A stretch of 64,000 nt of DNA. Origin: Trema orientale. Its lineage: Eukaryota; Streptophyta; Magnoliopsida; Rosales; Cannabaceae. This document shows, in pieces, positions 48,901-59,385 of the stretch. The stretch covers positions 25,162 through 89,161 of the forward strand of contig JXTC01000060.1 of assembly GCA_002914845.1 (NCBI GenBank). The letters run 5' to 3'. Numbering within the stretch: position 1 is the first letter of the stretch; each line of letters starts with the position of its first letter. Below the pieces are notes generated by a model. The model saw only the letters and a program-made list of their open reading frames with translations. It did not search any database and had not been told where the DNA came from. The position numbers and the translations under genes were made by a program.

Positions 48901-49718
48901 AGCTGGACAAGATTTGAAAAGCAAGGGAAAACAAAATAAATAAAAAAAAGGTGAACTTACAAATAATAGATTGAACAGGGCACACCTTCAACTTTTCGTG
49001 AGCTTCTTTGACAGTTTTTCCATCTTTCTTTTTCCTCCAGCGGTGACCATCCTTACGAAAATAGCGGAGTGCTTTTCGATCAAACAAAAACAAAGAACCA
49101 GCTGAAATTTAATACAAACAAGACTTAGTTGGCATTTTGTATCCTGTTTCTTTAGTATTCTTATTCTTAAACAAAGAACAAAAACAAAAAACAAAACCTG
49201 GAGGCGTAAGGGGTGGATCCGGTGTCAGTTGGAACTTGTGATGGTTGCGAAGTATTTCACAGATTTCAGTTGGCCGGAGCCAACGATGTTGTGCTTCTTG
49301 CAGTATCTGTTCAAGGTCTTGCCAATACAAATTTGTAATAGTAATAAATAACATGTAATGCGAATGTTCAATGTTATCTTATATAAGATAGAGCAAGTTT
49401 AAGTTTTCATAAATGTTTGGCAATTCTGACTATAATAAGAACAATAATAGAATAGAATGAATACAAACACACTATCACAATCCATTCACCATATCTAAAG
49501 ACTAAACCTAAAAAACAAAAAACAGAGGCATATAAGAACAAGAGTCATATTCATATTATATGATACAATATATAATACACACACACACACATATATATAT
49601 ATATAGAAATTTGTTAAAAATAACAAAAGAAAAAGGGGGCAATGAATCAATAGATAGAAAGAAAGAGGGTAAGCAGACCTAATTGTTGATTGGGAAGAAA
49701 TCTCTTCAGCTCAGCCAT
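39941..49718 (-). CDS. CAMTA: calmodulin-binding transcription activator (CAMTA1/2/3 type)
   Basis: Twelve exons on minus: 49718-49679, 49317-49198, 49101-48986, 48877-48789, 48607-48562, 48346-48079, 47521-47223, 46957-46559, 46429-45789, 45035-44462, 44067-43759 and 40036-39941; 2997 nt, 998 aa. Order of domains: CG-1 DNA-binding domain (~14-137, with FDRKALRYFRKDGHRWRKKK), TIG (~440-530, ending EVREFEYR), ankyrin repeats (~625-710, GLGVIHLAAALGYQWAIGP), IQ motifs (IQASFRNRSF, IQKKYRGWKGRKEF, IQAYVRGHQVRKQY) and the calmodulin-binding helix WSVSILEKVILRWRRKGVGL (~884-903). CAMTAs bind CGCG-type boxes and convert Ca2+ signals into cold, wound and immune gene expression in the nucleus. The last intron (40037-43758) is 3.7 kb because a retroelement lies in it; the final exon codes only 31 residues. 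Confidence 0.95.
40881..41225 (+). repeat. LTR, plus orientation
   Basis: Begins TGATGCGGGATATC and ends TATCCTACATCA (TG...CA). Internal words GTCTAGTTTCCTAGTTGTG and CTATAAATAGACCTTGGC include a TATAAATA promoter box. It is followed by the primer-binding site TGGTATCAGA at 41229-41238. Confidence 0.88.
41678..42026 (-). repeat. internal LTR, minus orientation, truncated
   Basis: The reverse complement of the same LTR starts TGATGTAGGATAGG at 41678. It stops at 42026 (AATTAT), lacking about 25 bases that include the TGATGCGGG terminus. The primer-binding site (as TCTGATACCA) lies just left of it at about 41665-41674. Confidence 0.85.
42085..42591 (-). pseudogene. truncated gag-like ORF of the retroelement
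   Basis: A 168-codon frame opening MKLSTMNMKELEHFFK, with an N-terminal charged helix (TAVVTDLSAKIDKLTDHV) and a Pro/Ser/Gln-rich tail. Its position after the LTR, primer-binding site and leader is where gag begins, and many plant gag proteins start with such a helix. There is no capsid core, zinc knuckle or polymerase. The frame runs out about 60 bases before the truncated LTR. The assignment is by position and composition, not by a diagnostic motif. Confidence 0.5.
43337..43719 (-). repeat. LTR, minus orientation, complete
   Basis: Reverse-complement LTR from TGATGTAGG (43337) to CCCGCATCA (43719). It is about 38 bp longer than the left copy through small indels. The primer-binding site appears as TCTGATACCA at 43324-43333. 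Confidence 0.88.
47673..47965. mobile_element. Tourist-like MITE in CAMTA intron
   Basis: The inverted ends are GGCTCCATTTAGAACCTGG and (reverse complement) GGCTCTGTTTGGATCTCGG. TTA is present on both sides (47670-47672, 47966-47968), the 3-bp duplication typical of PIF/Harbinger derivatives. The body is 293 bp, AT-rich and non-coding. Confidence 0.7.
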
Positions 49719-50030
49719 GTACGAGTAGCAGAGGACTCAGGGAAACCCTAGATTTCAATATCCATGAAATGAATTTGAATCAAAGAAGCGAATCCAGGAC
49801 GAACAACGGAACACACGTAGAAGAAACAACTCTTACAAAGAGAGACAAAACCAAGAAGTCAAATGGCTTTGCTTTCTGGTTCGGTTCGGTTATGTTATGC
49901 ACCATAATAACATTTTAACATTAATTACCGTAGGCCTAGAGTATGCGTCCGTCCTACGTGCCACCTCGGACCAAAGCCACCACTCACTGCACCAAACAAC
50001 ACCCAACACACCCCCACGCTGTTTTTTTTT
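49719..50030 (-). promoter_or_regulatory. CAMTA 5' UTR/promoter with telo-box
   Basis: The upstream region of CAMTA. AAACCCTA, a telo-box, lies at 49743-49750 about 25 bp from the start codon on the plus strand, and is typical of plant 5' leaders. A T-rich tract follows near 50022-50052. Confidence 0.4.
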
Positions 50031-50865
50031 TTTTTCTTTCTTTTTTTTTTTCCCCTTCATTTCAAATCATAAAACGACAACCAACAAGTCATCGTTTATC
50101 AATCAATCTACCCAACCCAAACCAACGACACCACTCCACATCAGGAATCAAGACTAGCATAATAATAGCAATAGAAACCCGTGCAATTAAGTATTCTATT
50201 AAGAGTTCTACTATTATCTGGTGTGGATTCCCAAATTTATGGTATCAGTACAATTTTGAATAAAGTTGTAAATAGATTTTTCATAGAGATCTTGTGGGAC
50301 GTCTATTGGATATTAGTGACCTTTCATCAAAATTTTGTGCGGTATTATTGTAGTACCTGTCAATTCTCCTTCAAGAATAACCAAGGATACAAAATTATTG
50401 AACAATGAATTTTATTTATCGAGATTTTACTATACTTATTTGGGGCATGGTGTCATTTTCGTATTTGCTGGATAATATTTCTAGACTACGATCCAACTCC
50501 CTCAAATATAGCATAGATATACATAGTTTATAATTTTGAACATATATATACTAAAATTTACGCTTTCCAATGCTTTATACATTACGCATATAAATTGGCT
50601 CTATATCCATTTTTCTCTCTCAAAAACTCCATATTTTTTCTTAACAATCTTTCTGTCGTTATCTCATCTTACCCTATCTAATAGGTTTTCTCCAATCTAT
50701 TGTTTGCTGTTAATAATTCTTCCATCTGTGTGAAAGTATTGTTCTCATAAATTTATTTTTATAGAGTTTTCTCTTACCAGATTCTAGATTTATATAAATT
50801 TTGCTTATTAACCTATGAGATTCTAAATCTGCGTGACTTACCAGATTTTAGATCTGCGTAGGTTT

Positions 50866-50995
50866 TGTTTCTTTTTTTCTTTATCTTTTGTATTTTTCTT
50901 CTAAATATGGATCTTATAGGATTCAAATATTGTTTCTTTTTTTCTTTATCTTTTGTATTTTTCTTCTAAATATGGATCTTATAGGATTCAAATTT
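50866..50995. repeat. 65-bp direct tandem duplication
   Basis: TGTTTCTTTTTTTCTTTATC starts at 50866 and at 50931, and both continue through CTAAATATGGATCTTATAGG. The two units are nearly identical, which indicates a recent local duplication in non-coding DNA. Confidence 0.9.
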
Positions 50996-51120
50996 TGAAG
51001 AAATTCAATGTAAACGTTGTATGGTTCATAAAGATAGAATTTGGAATTGTTGCTATATTTCGAAATGAGGAAGATTTAGATCTTGTGATATCTTTAAAAT
51101 TCAATGTCCATGATCCCGCA

Positions 51121-51194
51121 AATGAGTGTTAGGATTAGTTTTTTCTATGTTAATAAAAATGAGTGTTAGGATTAGTTTTTTCTATGTTAATAAT
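51121..51194. repeat. 37-bp direct tandem duplication
   Basis: AATGAGTGTTAGGATTAGTT begins at 51121 and again at 51158, and both continue TTTTCTATGTTAATAA. Non-coding. Confidence 0.9.
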
Positions 51195-51945
51195 TTGTTT
51201 TGTGGTTAAGAAGTTTTCAATTATATTGCTCATATTGTAACAATCAGTTTATTTTAATAATAAATTTTCTTTTTACCTTAAAAAAAAAAAAACTTTACTT
51301 ATACATTTTTCAATACACAATTAATAATTAACTTATCAATTAATCAAATAGTAGAAAATTAAAACAACATTTTTAATAACATTGTGTGTTGGGATAAGAA
51401 TTTAAATTTGGCAATTTTAGTCGTAGTCCTACCTAGTTGTAACAATACGTCCTCCAAAAATAAGGAGGTCCCGAGTTTGAATTCCCATCCCCACTCATCA
51501 AAGTCAAAAAAGAAAAAAGTTAAATTTGATTGCATACCGAATAGTTACGATGGTAATGATGACACTCAAACCAATGAAAACCATGAAAATAACCAAAGGA
51601 AAGTCGGACATATTCACATTAGGAGGTAATGAAAAGATTAAGCAGAAGAACAATAAATCAAAAGGTCTTACGCAAAGACCTGGATGCCATTGCTTGAGAA
51701 GTACATATATAATAAGCCATCATACACCTTGTGAAGAGCATATAAAGAATATATACAGCTGCCAATTTGAACAGAATTAAAACGACTGACAGCAAATCAT
51801 CCCTTTTCACAGTTACAATATATGGAACTCGCTTGCGAGTCCGGCCAACTTTCCTACGACTTAATTGGAAAGAGCTTTCAATGTTTTTTCTTTTTTTCTT
51901 TTTTTTTTTTGCTGGAGAGCTTCAGTTTATAGCTGACTCTAGGCT

Positions 51946-54940
51946 TTATGGCAAAGGTTCCTGTGAATCTCCCAAGCGGGACAGGTGGAGATACGCATCA
52001 GTCCCTGTTTATATACGCGACACAAAACAAATTTATACAACCATTGCATTAGATTTTCAGTGGATATGAACAAAGAAGGTAAATTCGAGACAGGTGCTTA
52101 GAAAGCAAAAATGATGCTAGTTGAATTAAGCAACAAGTGGGTGGCTCCATTTCCCTGTCCAAAGGGACAAGATTCAAGTCATCACCTAGTAGTCAATATT
52201 CAATAGGTGTTTGTTCTCTAGAACTCCAAGAACAAAGTGCTTTACCAAGTGAGGAAGCTAATTACAACATGTCCTTGTGTAAAGCATGGTAAATAAAACA
52301 CGTCAAAAGATCGACTCTGTTTTCTTTTATCTCTAAAGAAATGACTTATCCTCAGACTTACCATATCCTTCCATAGAGATGATCTGCAAATCTCCTCCAA
52401 AATACCGAGCATATAAGCGGCTTATTGGGAGTCCATATCCGTATCCAGCCATCGTGACAGTATCAGCCGTTCCAAGATCCGAGTGCTCGTCCAGAGGGTT
52501 TCTTGCAGTGCTGTAGAGATATGTGAAAATTTTTGGGAGACCACTTCTTGGGATGCCACCCCCTTCATCCGAAACCTATGAATTAGCTTGGTAAGTATTA
52601 AGTAATAGATTGTTAGATAAACATATAAGTCAACACATCAAGAAACTCAAATAACAGTCATACATTACCTTAATTGTGACATCCTCAATTCCATCAGCAA
52701 CTATTATTCTAACGGGAGGTGCAACTTTGTCCGAGTCCATGAAACGCTCTTGGACAGCACGCAAGGAGTTCTTGACCAACTCAAAGACCATAAGATGCAA
52801 ATGTGTTGGGACATATCTGTTACAAACACCAATAGGAAACTGATAAACAGTCAACAGAACATAAACATATGTCTTTTTAACTCAAATTGATCAAACAGGT
52901 TTCAGAAATTACGTCCCATAGGGAAGGAGTACAATTTTTTATTCTTTTTTTTTTTCCAAAACAAAAAAATGGAGAAAGTGAAAAGATTTTAAATAAAATT
53001 GAAAAGAAACAGACTCAACCAAGTGAGAATAGTCAAGAGAATATACTTACGGGAAAGTAAAATCAGGATCCCCATAGATATTAACATCAGGTGCGCTGCC
53101 ATACTCACGTAAGCAAATTGAACGAGCGTCCTCACTAGCATTTCGTGCTACCTCCACAGGTGACATTCTTGTATGTATGTAACCAACACAATGAGGAGGG
53201 GGATTGGGGTTGTGCAACTCAACATGCTGACCTGAGTATCACATATAATTCAGAAGCATATACAATAAATTTATATCAATGACAAACACAAAAAGACCTA
53301 AATAAGTTGCAGCCAAGTGCCAACTACGAAGTAGCAGAAAAGTAGAGTAAGATGGCAAGCGTAAAAAGGAAGAAACCAATTAGCATGCGGATTCCAATTC
53401 TTGACATGTAAAAGCGATCAAGGAATTGGTGAATCTCATCAAGATCCTCGTAGACGATCTTGGGAGCCATTCCTTTCTTCAATTGTTGAACTCCGAGAGC
53501 CATCATAGGGACGACATTGTTGTGTCTGACCTTTATTGCTTTGATCATTTGGGTAAACTCACTCTCATCATTTGTATCCTTGATGTCAGGAAATGATCTG
53601 AGGTCACGGAAGGAATCCAAGTACCAATCTCGAACCTATGCGTAGCATTAAAAAGAAGGAGAAAAAGAAGAAGAGTGTAATTAGTCATCCCCCTGGGGCG
53701 CAAAGTGATCTTTTTAAACAAGTGCCTTAACAAAGATTGGTCCTTGTGGTTCAGAATTTGAGACATACAACAGTAGAAAAGAGAGAACCGGTGAAATACA
53801 AAGGGTACAATAATAGCATAGGAAAAGTGCAGCCAGAAACAAAACACAGAGAGAGAGGGGCACGTTGAAGCATCTCTTGCTCGAAATTTAAGAGGATTTT
53901 TGTAACTTGGTCAAAAAGCAAAATAATGAAAAGATACATAGTAGCAAGTTTGACAGCCAACATGTGAAATGGTAAATCTAAGTGTAAGTGTAAATCCAAT
54001 CCATAGTTGAGTTGATGAGCAAAAAATATGCAGACACATTTGCAGTTGCAAAGAAAGATGTTTGGTGTTTGGTAAAGAAAACAGATAACAGAAAACAAAA
54101 TCAAGTAGCAGTTAGGTTACCACAGCAGACATAAGACACCACAAAGAGATCTCCTTTGTCCCGTAGAGACAGAGAGTGAGAGTGAGAGGCACAAAAGTTG
54201 TCATCTCATCTGTACCAAAACGAATCCAACTCTATAATAAATAATCTCTAAGACCAAGACCCAGACCCAGATCCAGACAGCACAGCACAGCACAGCACGG
54301 ATCATCCTCTTCCTCCATATGTATAATAAATTATTAAAAAATAATAATAATAATAATAACCTAGAACCCAGCAAGCAAGCAGAATGACCTTTCTTTCTTT
54401 ACCAATTCTTTTCTTCTTCTTTTTTTTTCCCTTTTTTATTTATTTAATAAATAGTAAAATCATAGTAACAACAAAGTAAAGAGAATGTATAGGTGGGTCA
54501 AAGGCTTGAAGCTATGACTAATGTTGTATCTAGTATCTAAGTATGATTCGTAAAAAGGAGAAAAGGTGAGAATATAAAATTTGAAATGTGTCAAGGTAAA
54601 GGCTTGAAAAGAATTAGAAAATGAAAATGAAAATTGGAAAGAAAGAGAAAGAGAAAGAGAATGAGAATGAGAATGTGAAAAGATTTACTTTCAAAACGGC
54701 AGGCTTATGGGACAAGCCATAAGGGAGTGTCTGGAGCTCAATAGCACGCCTAGCAATTCGAATGGGGAGCTCCTTGTGAAGGAACTGAGCAGATATGAGC
54801 AAATTGCGAGGAGTGGGTTTGGAGCCGAACTCCATCATGTACCTCAAGCTCACCCCTGTCTGCTTCATGCAACCCCATTTCTGAACCTCGTCGATCAGGC
54901 TCTTCGAGAAGGCCTCCGAGGCCTTCTTCTTCGCCGCCAT
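51946..54940 (-). CDS. PDK: mitochondrial pyruvate dehydrogenase (acetyl-transferring) kinase
   Basis: Six exons on minus: 54940-54689, 53635-53377, 53231-53051, 52816-52669, 52575-52362 and 52004-51946; 1113 nt, 370 aa. The enzyme phosphorylates and so inactivates the E1-alpha subunit of the mitochondrial pyruvate dehydrogenase complex. The N-terminal four-helix domain includes the conserved His of [13 protein letters not shown] (H122). The GHKL ATPase domain has the N-box ELVKNSLRA (E243/N247), G1 box DEGGG (283-287) and G2 box GYGYGLP (324-330). Length, order and the ending GDSQEPLP match plant PDK. The start chosen is [11 protein letters not shown] at 54940; an in-frame ATG four codons upstream (54952) is less likely. 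The first intron is the longest, about 1.05 kb. Confidence 0.96.
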
Positions 54941-55560
54941 CCCACACCTCACAATTCACAATTCTCAACTTCTACTTCTAAGCTACTACTGCTTCTCCTT
55001 CTCCTTCTCCTTCTCCTTCTACTTCTACCAGCGTAAGCATGCAAACCCAATTCAATTCAATTCAATCCAATCCAATCACAAATGTATCTTATCATATCAT
55101 ATTATTATATATAAGAGAAATAGAAATAGAAAGAGAAAGAGAAGAGAATTTTTACACTTAAAAAGGCCAAGCGTCTCTAGGGTTAGATAATAGATACTAT
55201 ACAGAGAGAGAGAGAGAGAGGCGGACAGGAGGGGGGGTTTTAGCCTTGAGCCTCTTTCTTTCTGCTAAGTCACGCCCGCCCGCCCATGAAAAAGACAACT
55301 CCTCTCTCTCTCTCTCTCTCTTCCCCCTCTGTTAATTGTAATATTTGTTAACTAAAGTGGTTGTTTATCTTTCTTTCTGATCAGATCAGGTGCCTGCCTA
55401 GGGGAGGAGAAGGGGAGGCTTTGGCCGGCTGGGATGATGATATCATAATTATGAGATGCCTCCGTTCCACACCTGTTACCACTTACCTGTACGCTACTCG
55501 ACGTTTCTTCTTTGGGCCTCCTTATTAGGCCCATCTACAACACTAACTGACTACTCCTCT
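54941..55560 (-). promoter_or_regulatory. PDK 5' leader/promoter
   Basis: Immediately upstream of PDK the plus strand has CTTCTC repeats (54990-55022), (GA)n (55203-55220) and (CT)n (55301-55322). CT/GA tracts are common in plant core promoters. No TATA box stands out. Confidence 0.4.
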
Positions 55561-55568
55561 CCTGTTCC

Positions 55569-56178
55569 TACGGCTGACAATTCGGGTTACGACACGACAC
55601 GATTTTTTGTGGACTAAGGTTGAAGAAAAAAAGTGTGGGTCAGGTTCGGGTCGATCAGCCTGACACGAATAAAAAATGAGACGAGTTCGGGTCAACTCGT
55701 TTGATACGAATTTGACCCGCCAACAAATATATAAATAATTAAATTATAAAAATATTTTTTATTTAATTTGTTTATGACTATTATTATAGATATATTTAAT
55801 TTGTACAATGTAAGTGTTTGGGATTATAAATTATAAATTATATTTATAAATTACCCTTAATTTATTTATTTTAAAATGAGACAATAATAGCTTTAAAAAA
55901 AGAAAATATAAGTAAAAAAATACGAGTCATAGCGAGTTGGCGGGTCAAAAACGGGTTGACGGGTCAAAATCGGATTGTGAGTTGGATGTTATTCACTAAA
56001 GCGGGTTGTGCGGGTCGGGTTCGTGTCAACCCGTTTTAAGTGCGGGTCGGGTTGATGTTGATGGTTTTCTGACACGACGAGTCACAGGTCAGGTTCGGGT
56101 TGACATAATTTATGTATATATTAGACTTCAACCCGACGCGAACCCGACCTGTCGACACGAAACGAATTGACACCCCTA
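55569..56178. mobile_element. non-autonomous hAT-like element
   Basis: The inverted ends are TACGGCTGACAATTCGGGTT and (reverse complement) TAGGGGTGTCAATTCGTTTC, and the sub-terminal regions are rich in GGGTCGGGTT/AACCCGAC words. CCTGTTCC is repeated exactly on both sides (55561-55568, 56179-56186), an 8-bp duplication as expected for hAT. The element is 610 bp with no transposase ORF. Confidence 0.88.
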
Positions 56179-56186
56179 CCTGTTCC

Positions 56187-57233
56187 TGACCCTGACCCTG
56201 ACCCTGACCTTTGTGTGCGTGCGCTTCTTTCACTTATTAACCAAATATTGGATATATGGTCCCCATTGGCTTTGGCTTTCCCTTCCTTTATCACCTTTCT
56301 TTTCTTTTCTTTTCCTTTCCTTTCCTTTTCTTTTCTTTTTTTTTTTATTTTTTATTTTTATTTTAGCACTAGTCTCAAATATGTGGATCACAGAATCATA
56401 TAAAAATAATACATATTTCTTCAATTTCAATCTTTCAAATGTGAATTCATTTTGTCTTTTCATGGGTAGAACATACATTTATGTCTAACCTAGGTATCTA
56501 TCCTATGCCAATTCCAATAGCTCAAACTGAATAAATTAACCTTAATATATGTATATTTTTTTTACCTACTCCCTAGGCTTAGTAGGTGGTAAATCTTGAC
56601 CTCTATCAAGTGCTTATAGCCACGGGTACTTTTCCTAGTAATCTTTAGTACCATTTCATCAATCGCAAAAACCAATGATTTGTTTGTTACAAAATTAATA
56701 AACGCATCATTTTACGAGATGGTTCAAAATCAAATAATATCAGCAGCATGAATGAACGCTGTAATTAAATTGACTGAAATCAAAAGAAAAGCTCCTTTTT
56801 ATTTATTTATTAATTAATTTTTGTTAATAAGATAAAAGATTAAAAAAAAAAAAAAACGTATATAAGATAACGGACTTTATGATATCTCAAAAAGGGCATG
56901 GGCATGGGCATTGGCAACGTGGTGATGACTTAGCAGACGCAAAAACGGATTTAGACCACTTGTCATTTGCCTAAATTGTCACGTATCCGTGAGATTCTTC
57001 GTTGTATCGTGAAAAAGAGGTGTCCAACTCTAACCAATCAGGCAATCAGCCATGTCATCAATATTTTGTAATTTTATTAATGTTTCAAAACTAAACTAAA
57101 CAAAACAAAACTAATAATACTGTTGTATTATACATTCTACTACTCTATACGAATCTAGCTATTAGTAATTACATTAAATAATATATATAAATATAGTTTT
57201 GGCAAAATTAATGCTGACATGTTATTTTATTAT
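56187..57233. other. intergenic, no gene seen
   Basis: Begins with a short (CCTGAC)n run (56180-56209) and a TTTTC-rich block (56290-56365). The remainder is AT-rich and shows no supported coding sequence. Confidence 0.45.
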
Positions 57234-57424
57234 GGGCCCGTTTGGGATGACTTTTACTTCCTGAGATAAAAGTTCCAGAAGATCTTCCTATAAAAACTAG
57301 TGGGTCCATGCTTCATTAAAAAGATCTTCTAATTAAAAAAAGATTTTCTGACAATTCATCCAAACACCTCCAAAAGTAACTTTTGGGCTCCAAAAAATCT
57401 TTGCAAACCATGCCAAACAAGCCC
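57234..57424. mobile_element. short MITE with GGGCCCGTTTGG end
   Basis: The left end GGGCCCGTTTGGGATGA pairs with the right end (reverse complement GGGCTTGTTTGGCATGG). The interior also has inverted AAAGATCTTC/GAAGATCTT words. TAT lies on both sides, perhaps a 3-bp target duplication. About 190 bp. Confidence 0.6.
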
Positions 57425-59385
57425 TATATAAAAGTTCAGTAATTTATTCGACCTCGCGAGTCGTTGACCTTTTAAGTAGCTCAAGGTCAAGCTAGGAGCT
57501 ATAATTCCGATTTTTTTTTTCCCAAATTATCAATGAACTTTTTTTTTTTTTTTGATAATAAAAATTATCAATGAACTTGATCGGGCGTAACATGCGTAAA
57601 ATCATTCTATATATATCAGATAAGGTTTGAGATGATACTAAGACTGGAACTTAGAAAAGAAGGTCGTCGTACTTGGTAGTTACCCTTAATTTCCAATATT
57701 AATCATGCACTACTTTCTAAATGCTATTGTGTATAGCAAGTAAATTTATTAATCTTATTTTAAATTCAAATGTACATAATTACTTTGTAATGTAATAATA
57801 AGCACGTAATTTATTCAAAAAAAAAAAAAAGATCGCTATATATCTTTTTTCAATCAAATGAGTAAACATATCTTTTTTCTTTTATTGAAGTGTGTATATA
57901 TATGTATATCTCTTTCAAGTTTGAAAATTATATAAGTGTTAAATCATGAATTATATAGTCTATAAATATGTGAATAGAAATGTATATATATATATATATG
58001 TACATGTAACATATAATTATATATGTAACACCTAGATCCGGGCCATGTGGCTTGCCAGTCAGGTTTCGGCTCCGTCACCACCTCCAATGGCCTGCCAATA
58101 GGAACGGATCTATGATTTTATTCTAGTGGAGCTATAATTATGATAAGGAAGTTAGATTTTTTTAATTTGGCATTTGTATATAGGAGTATTCAAAAAATTA
58201 ATTGCCATCTTGCTTAATTTTTTAGATTTCAAAAATCAATTTTTCTCTTTCATATTAATTTTCATGAAAAAGAATAATATCTCTATAACTTCTCAATAAT
58301 ATATATCTATAAGTAAAAGATTCAATAGGTTTATAAAAATTAACAGTCAAAACTCAACAAATAAAGAAATCTAGGTTCATCTTAATAAAAGTAGATAAAA
58401 TACAATTATTAGGTCAAAACTAATCTCTAAAAAAGAAACAATTTTATATATAATTTTTGTCAGAAAGTAATAAGTCTTGCATGGCATTTTTTTTTTTGGA
58501 CAAGAATTAATGAAAATATAAGTATTTATAAAGAAATTAAATGAGTAAATAGGAAATGAATGTAAACGATAAATGAGGCATAATAGAAACAAAACTAATA
58601 AATATATAGGAAACAATTTGAGTGAGGGCAAAATGTGGGTATATTAGAGAAAGTAAAAGAAATTGTGGGCTATACTAAAGATTTAAAAAACTTGAGTGGG
58701 GGCACCTGCCCCCACTGGACCTCATCTAGGTCCATCACTGCCAGCCAGCCTGGTAAGATTTGTCCCGTTTAGTATAATCCTATCTCAGGGCATGTCCTCA
58801 GCACTACTTGAACTCAAGACCTCCACTTTAAGAATGACTTACAAGCTTAGTTAGTACCAATTGCTCTATTATAATTAAAACCAAACCCCTCTCTATTAGT
58901 TTAGCCAAAAAAAAAAAAAAAAAGAACACCACTTCACTATCTACCTCAATTACCATGACTCTCAGAGCAGAGTAGTAGTCTAGTTCCCCTCTTCTTTTCC
59001 TCTCTGATTTTGCCCGAGAAGATACTTTATGCAATAATTACTCTTCCTCAATCATTCATGTAAGGTCTTCCTCAGTAATTCATGTAAGGTCAAAATCTAC
59101 AACAAAATGTGAGATGTGGCCAGCCAAGAAACTTCTTACTCTTTAAGCCCAAATAATTCTTCACTTCATGGCTGTGAGTTTCTATTGTTCACCTAGGTTC
59201 TTCATCTTCATTATAATTCTATTCTTTTTGCAAGTTAATTTTTTGTAACCTCTCTTTTTTGATTTATTTGATAGTTATATATTAATTTAGCCAAAGTGGT
59301 GGTTTTTATAAAAGAAAAGAGAAGCAACTTAAGTTGGTCTGAAAGAGGAAAAGCATCTTATAAAATTCCTTTTAAAGTATGAGTA
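57425..59385. other. intergenic with transposon remnants
   Basis: No gene is seen. About 58092-58743 is bounded by weakly inverted ends (GGAACGGATCTATGATTTTA against reverse complement GTGATGGACCTAGATGAGGT), resembling a worn-out hAT-type element. The segment after it may be a SINE remnant (separate entry). Confidence 0.4.
58750..58870 (-). mobile_element. possible tRNA-derived SINE fragment
   Basis: On minus, GAGCAATTGGTACTAAC resembles a tRNA A box. GGTCTTGAGTTCAAG, about 45 nt downstream, resembles a B box. The spacing suits a pol III promoter of a SINE head. No tail or target duplication was identified, so this is tentative. Confidence 0.35.

Larger units (their letters stand above)
50031..51945. 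other. intergenic between CAMTA and PDK
   Basis: No gene is seen. The region is AT-rich with two local tandem duplications. A tRNA-like B-box word, GTCCCGAGTTTGAATTCCC (51468-51486), could be a remnant SINE. The right end likely contains the PDK 3' UTR. Confidence 0.45.
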
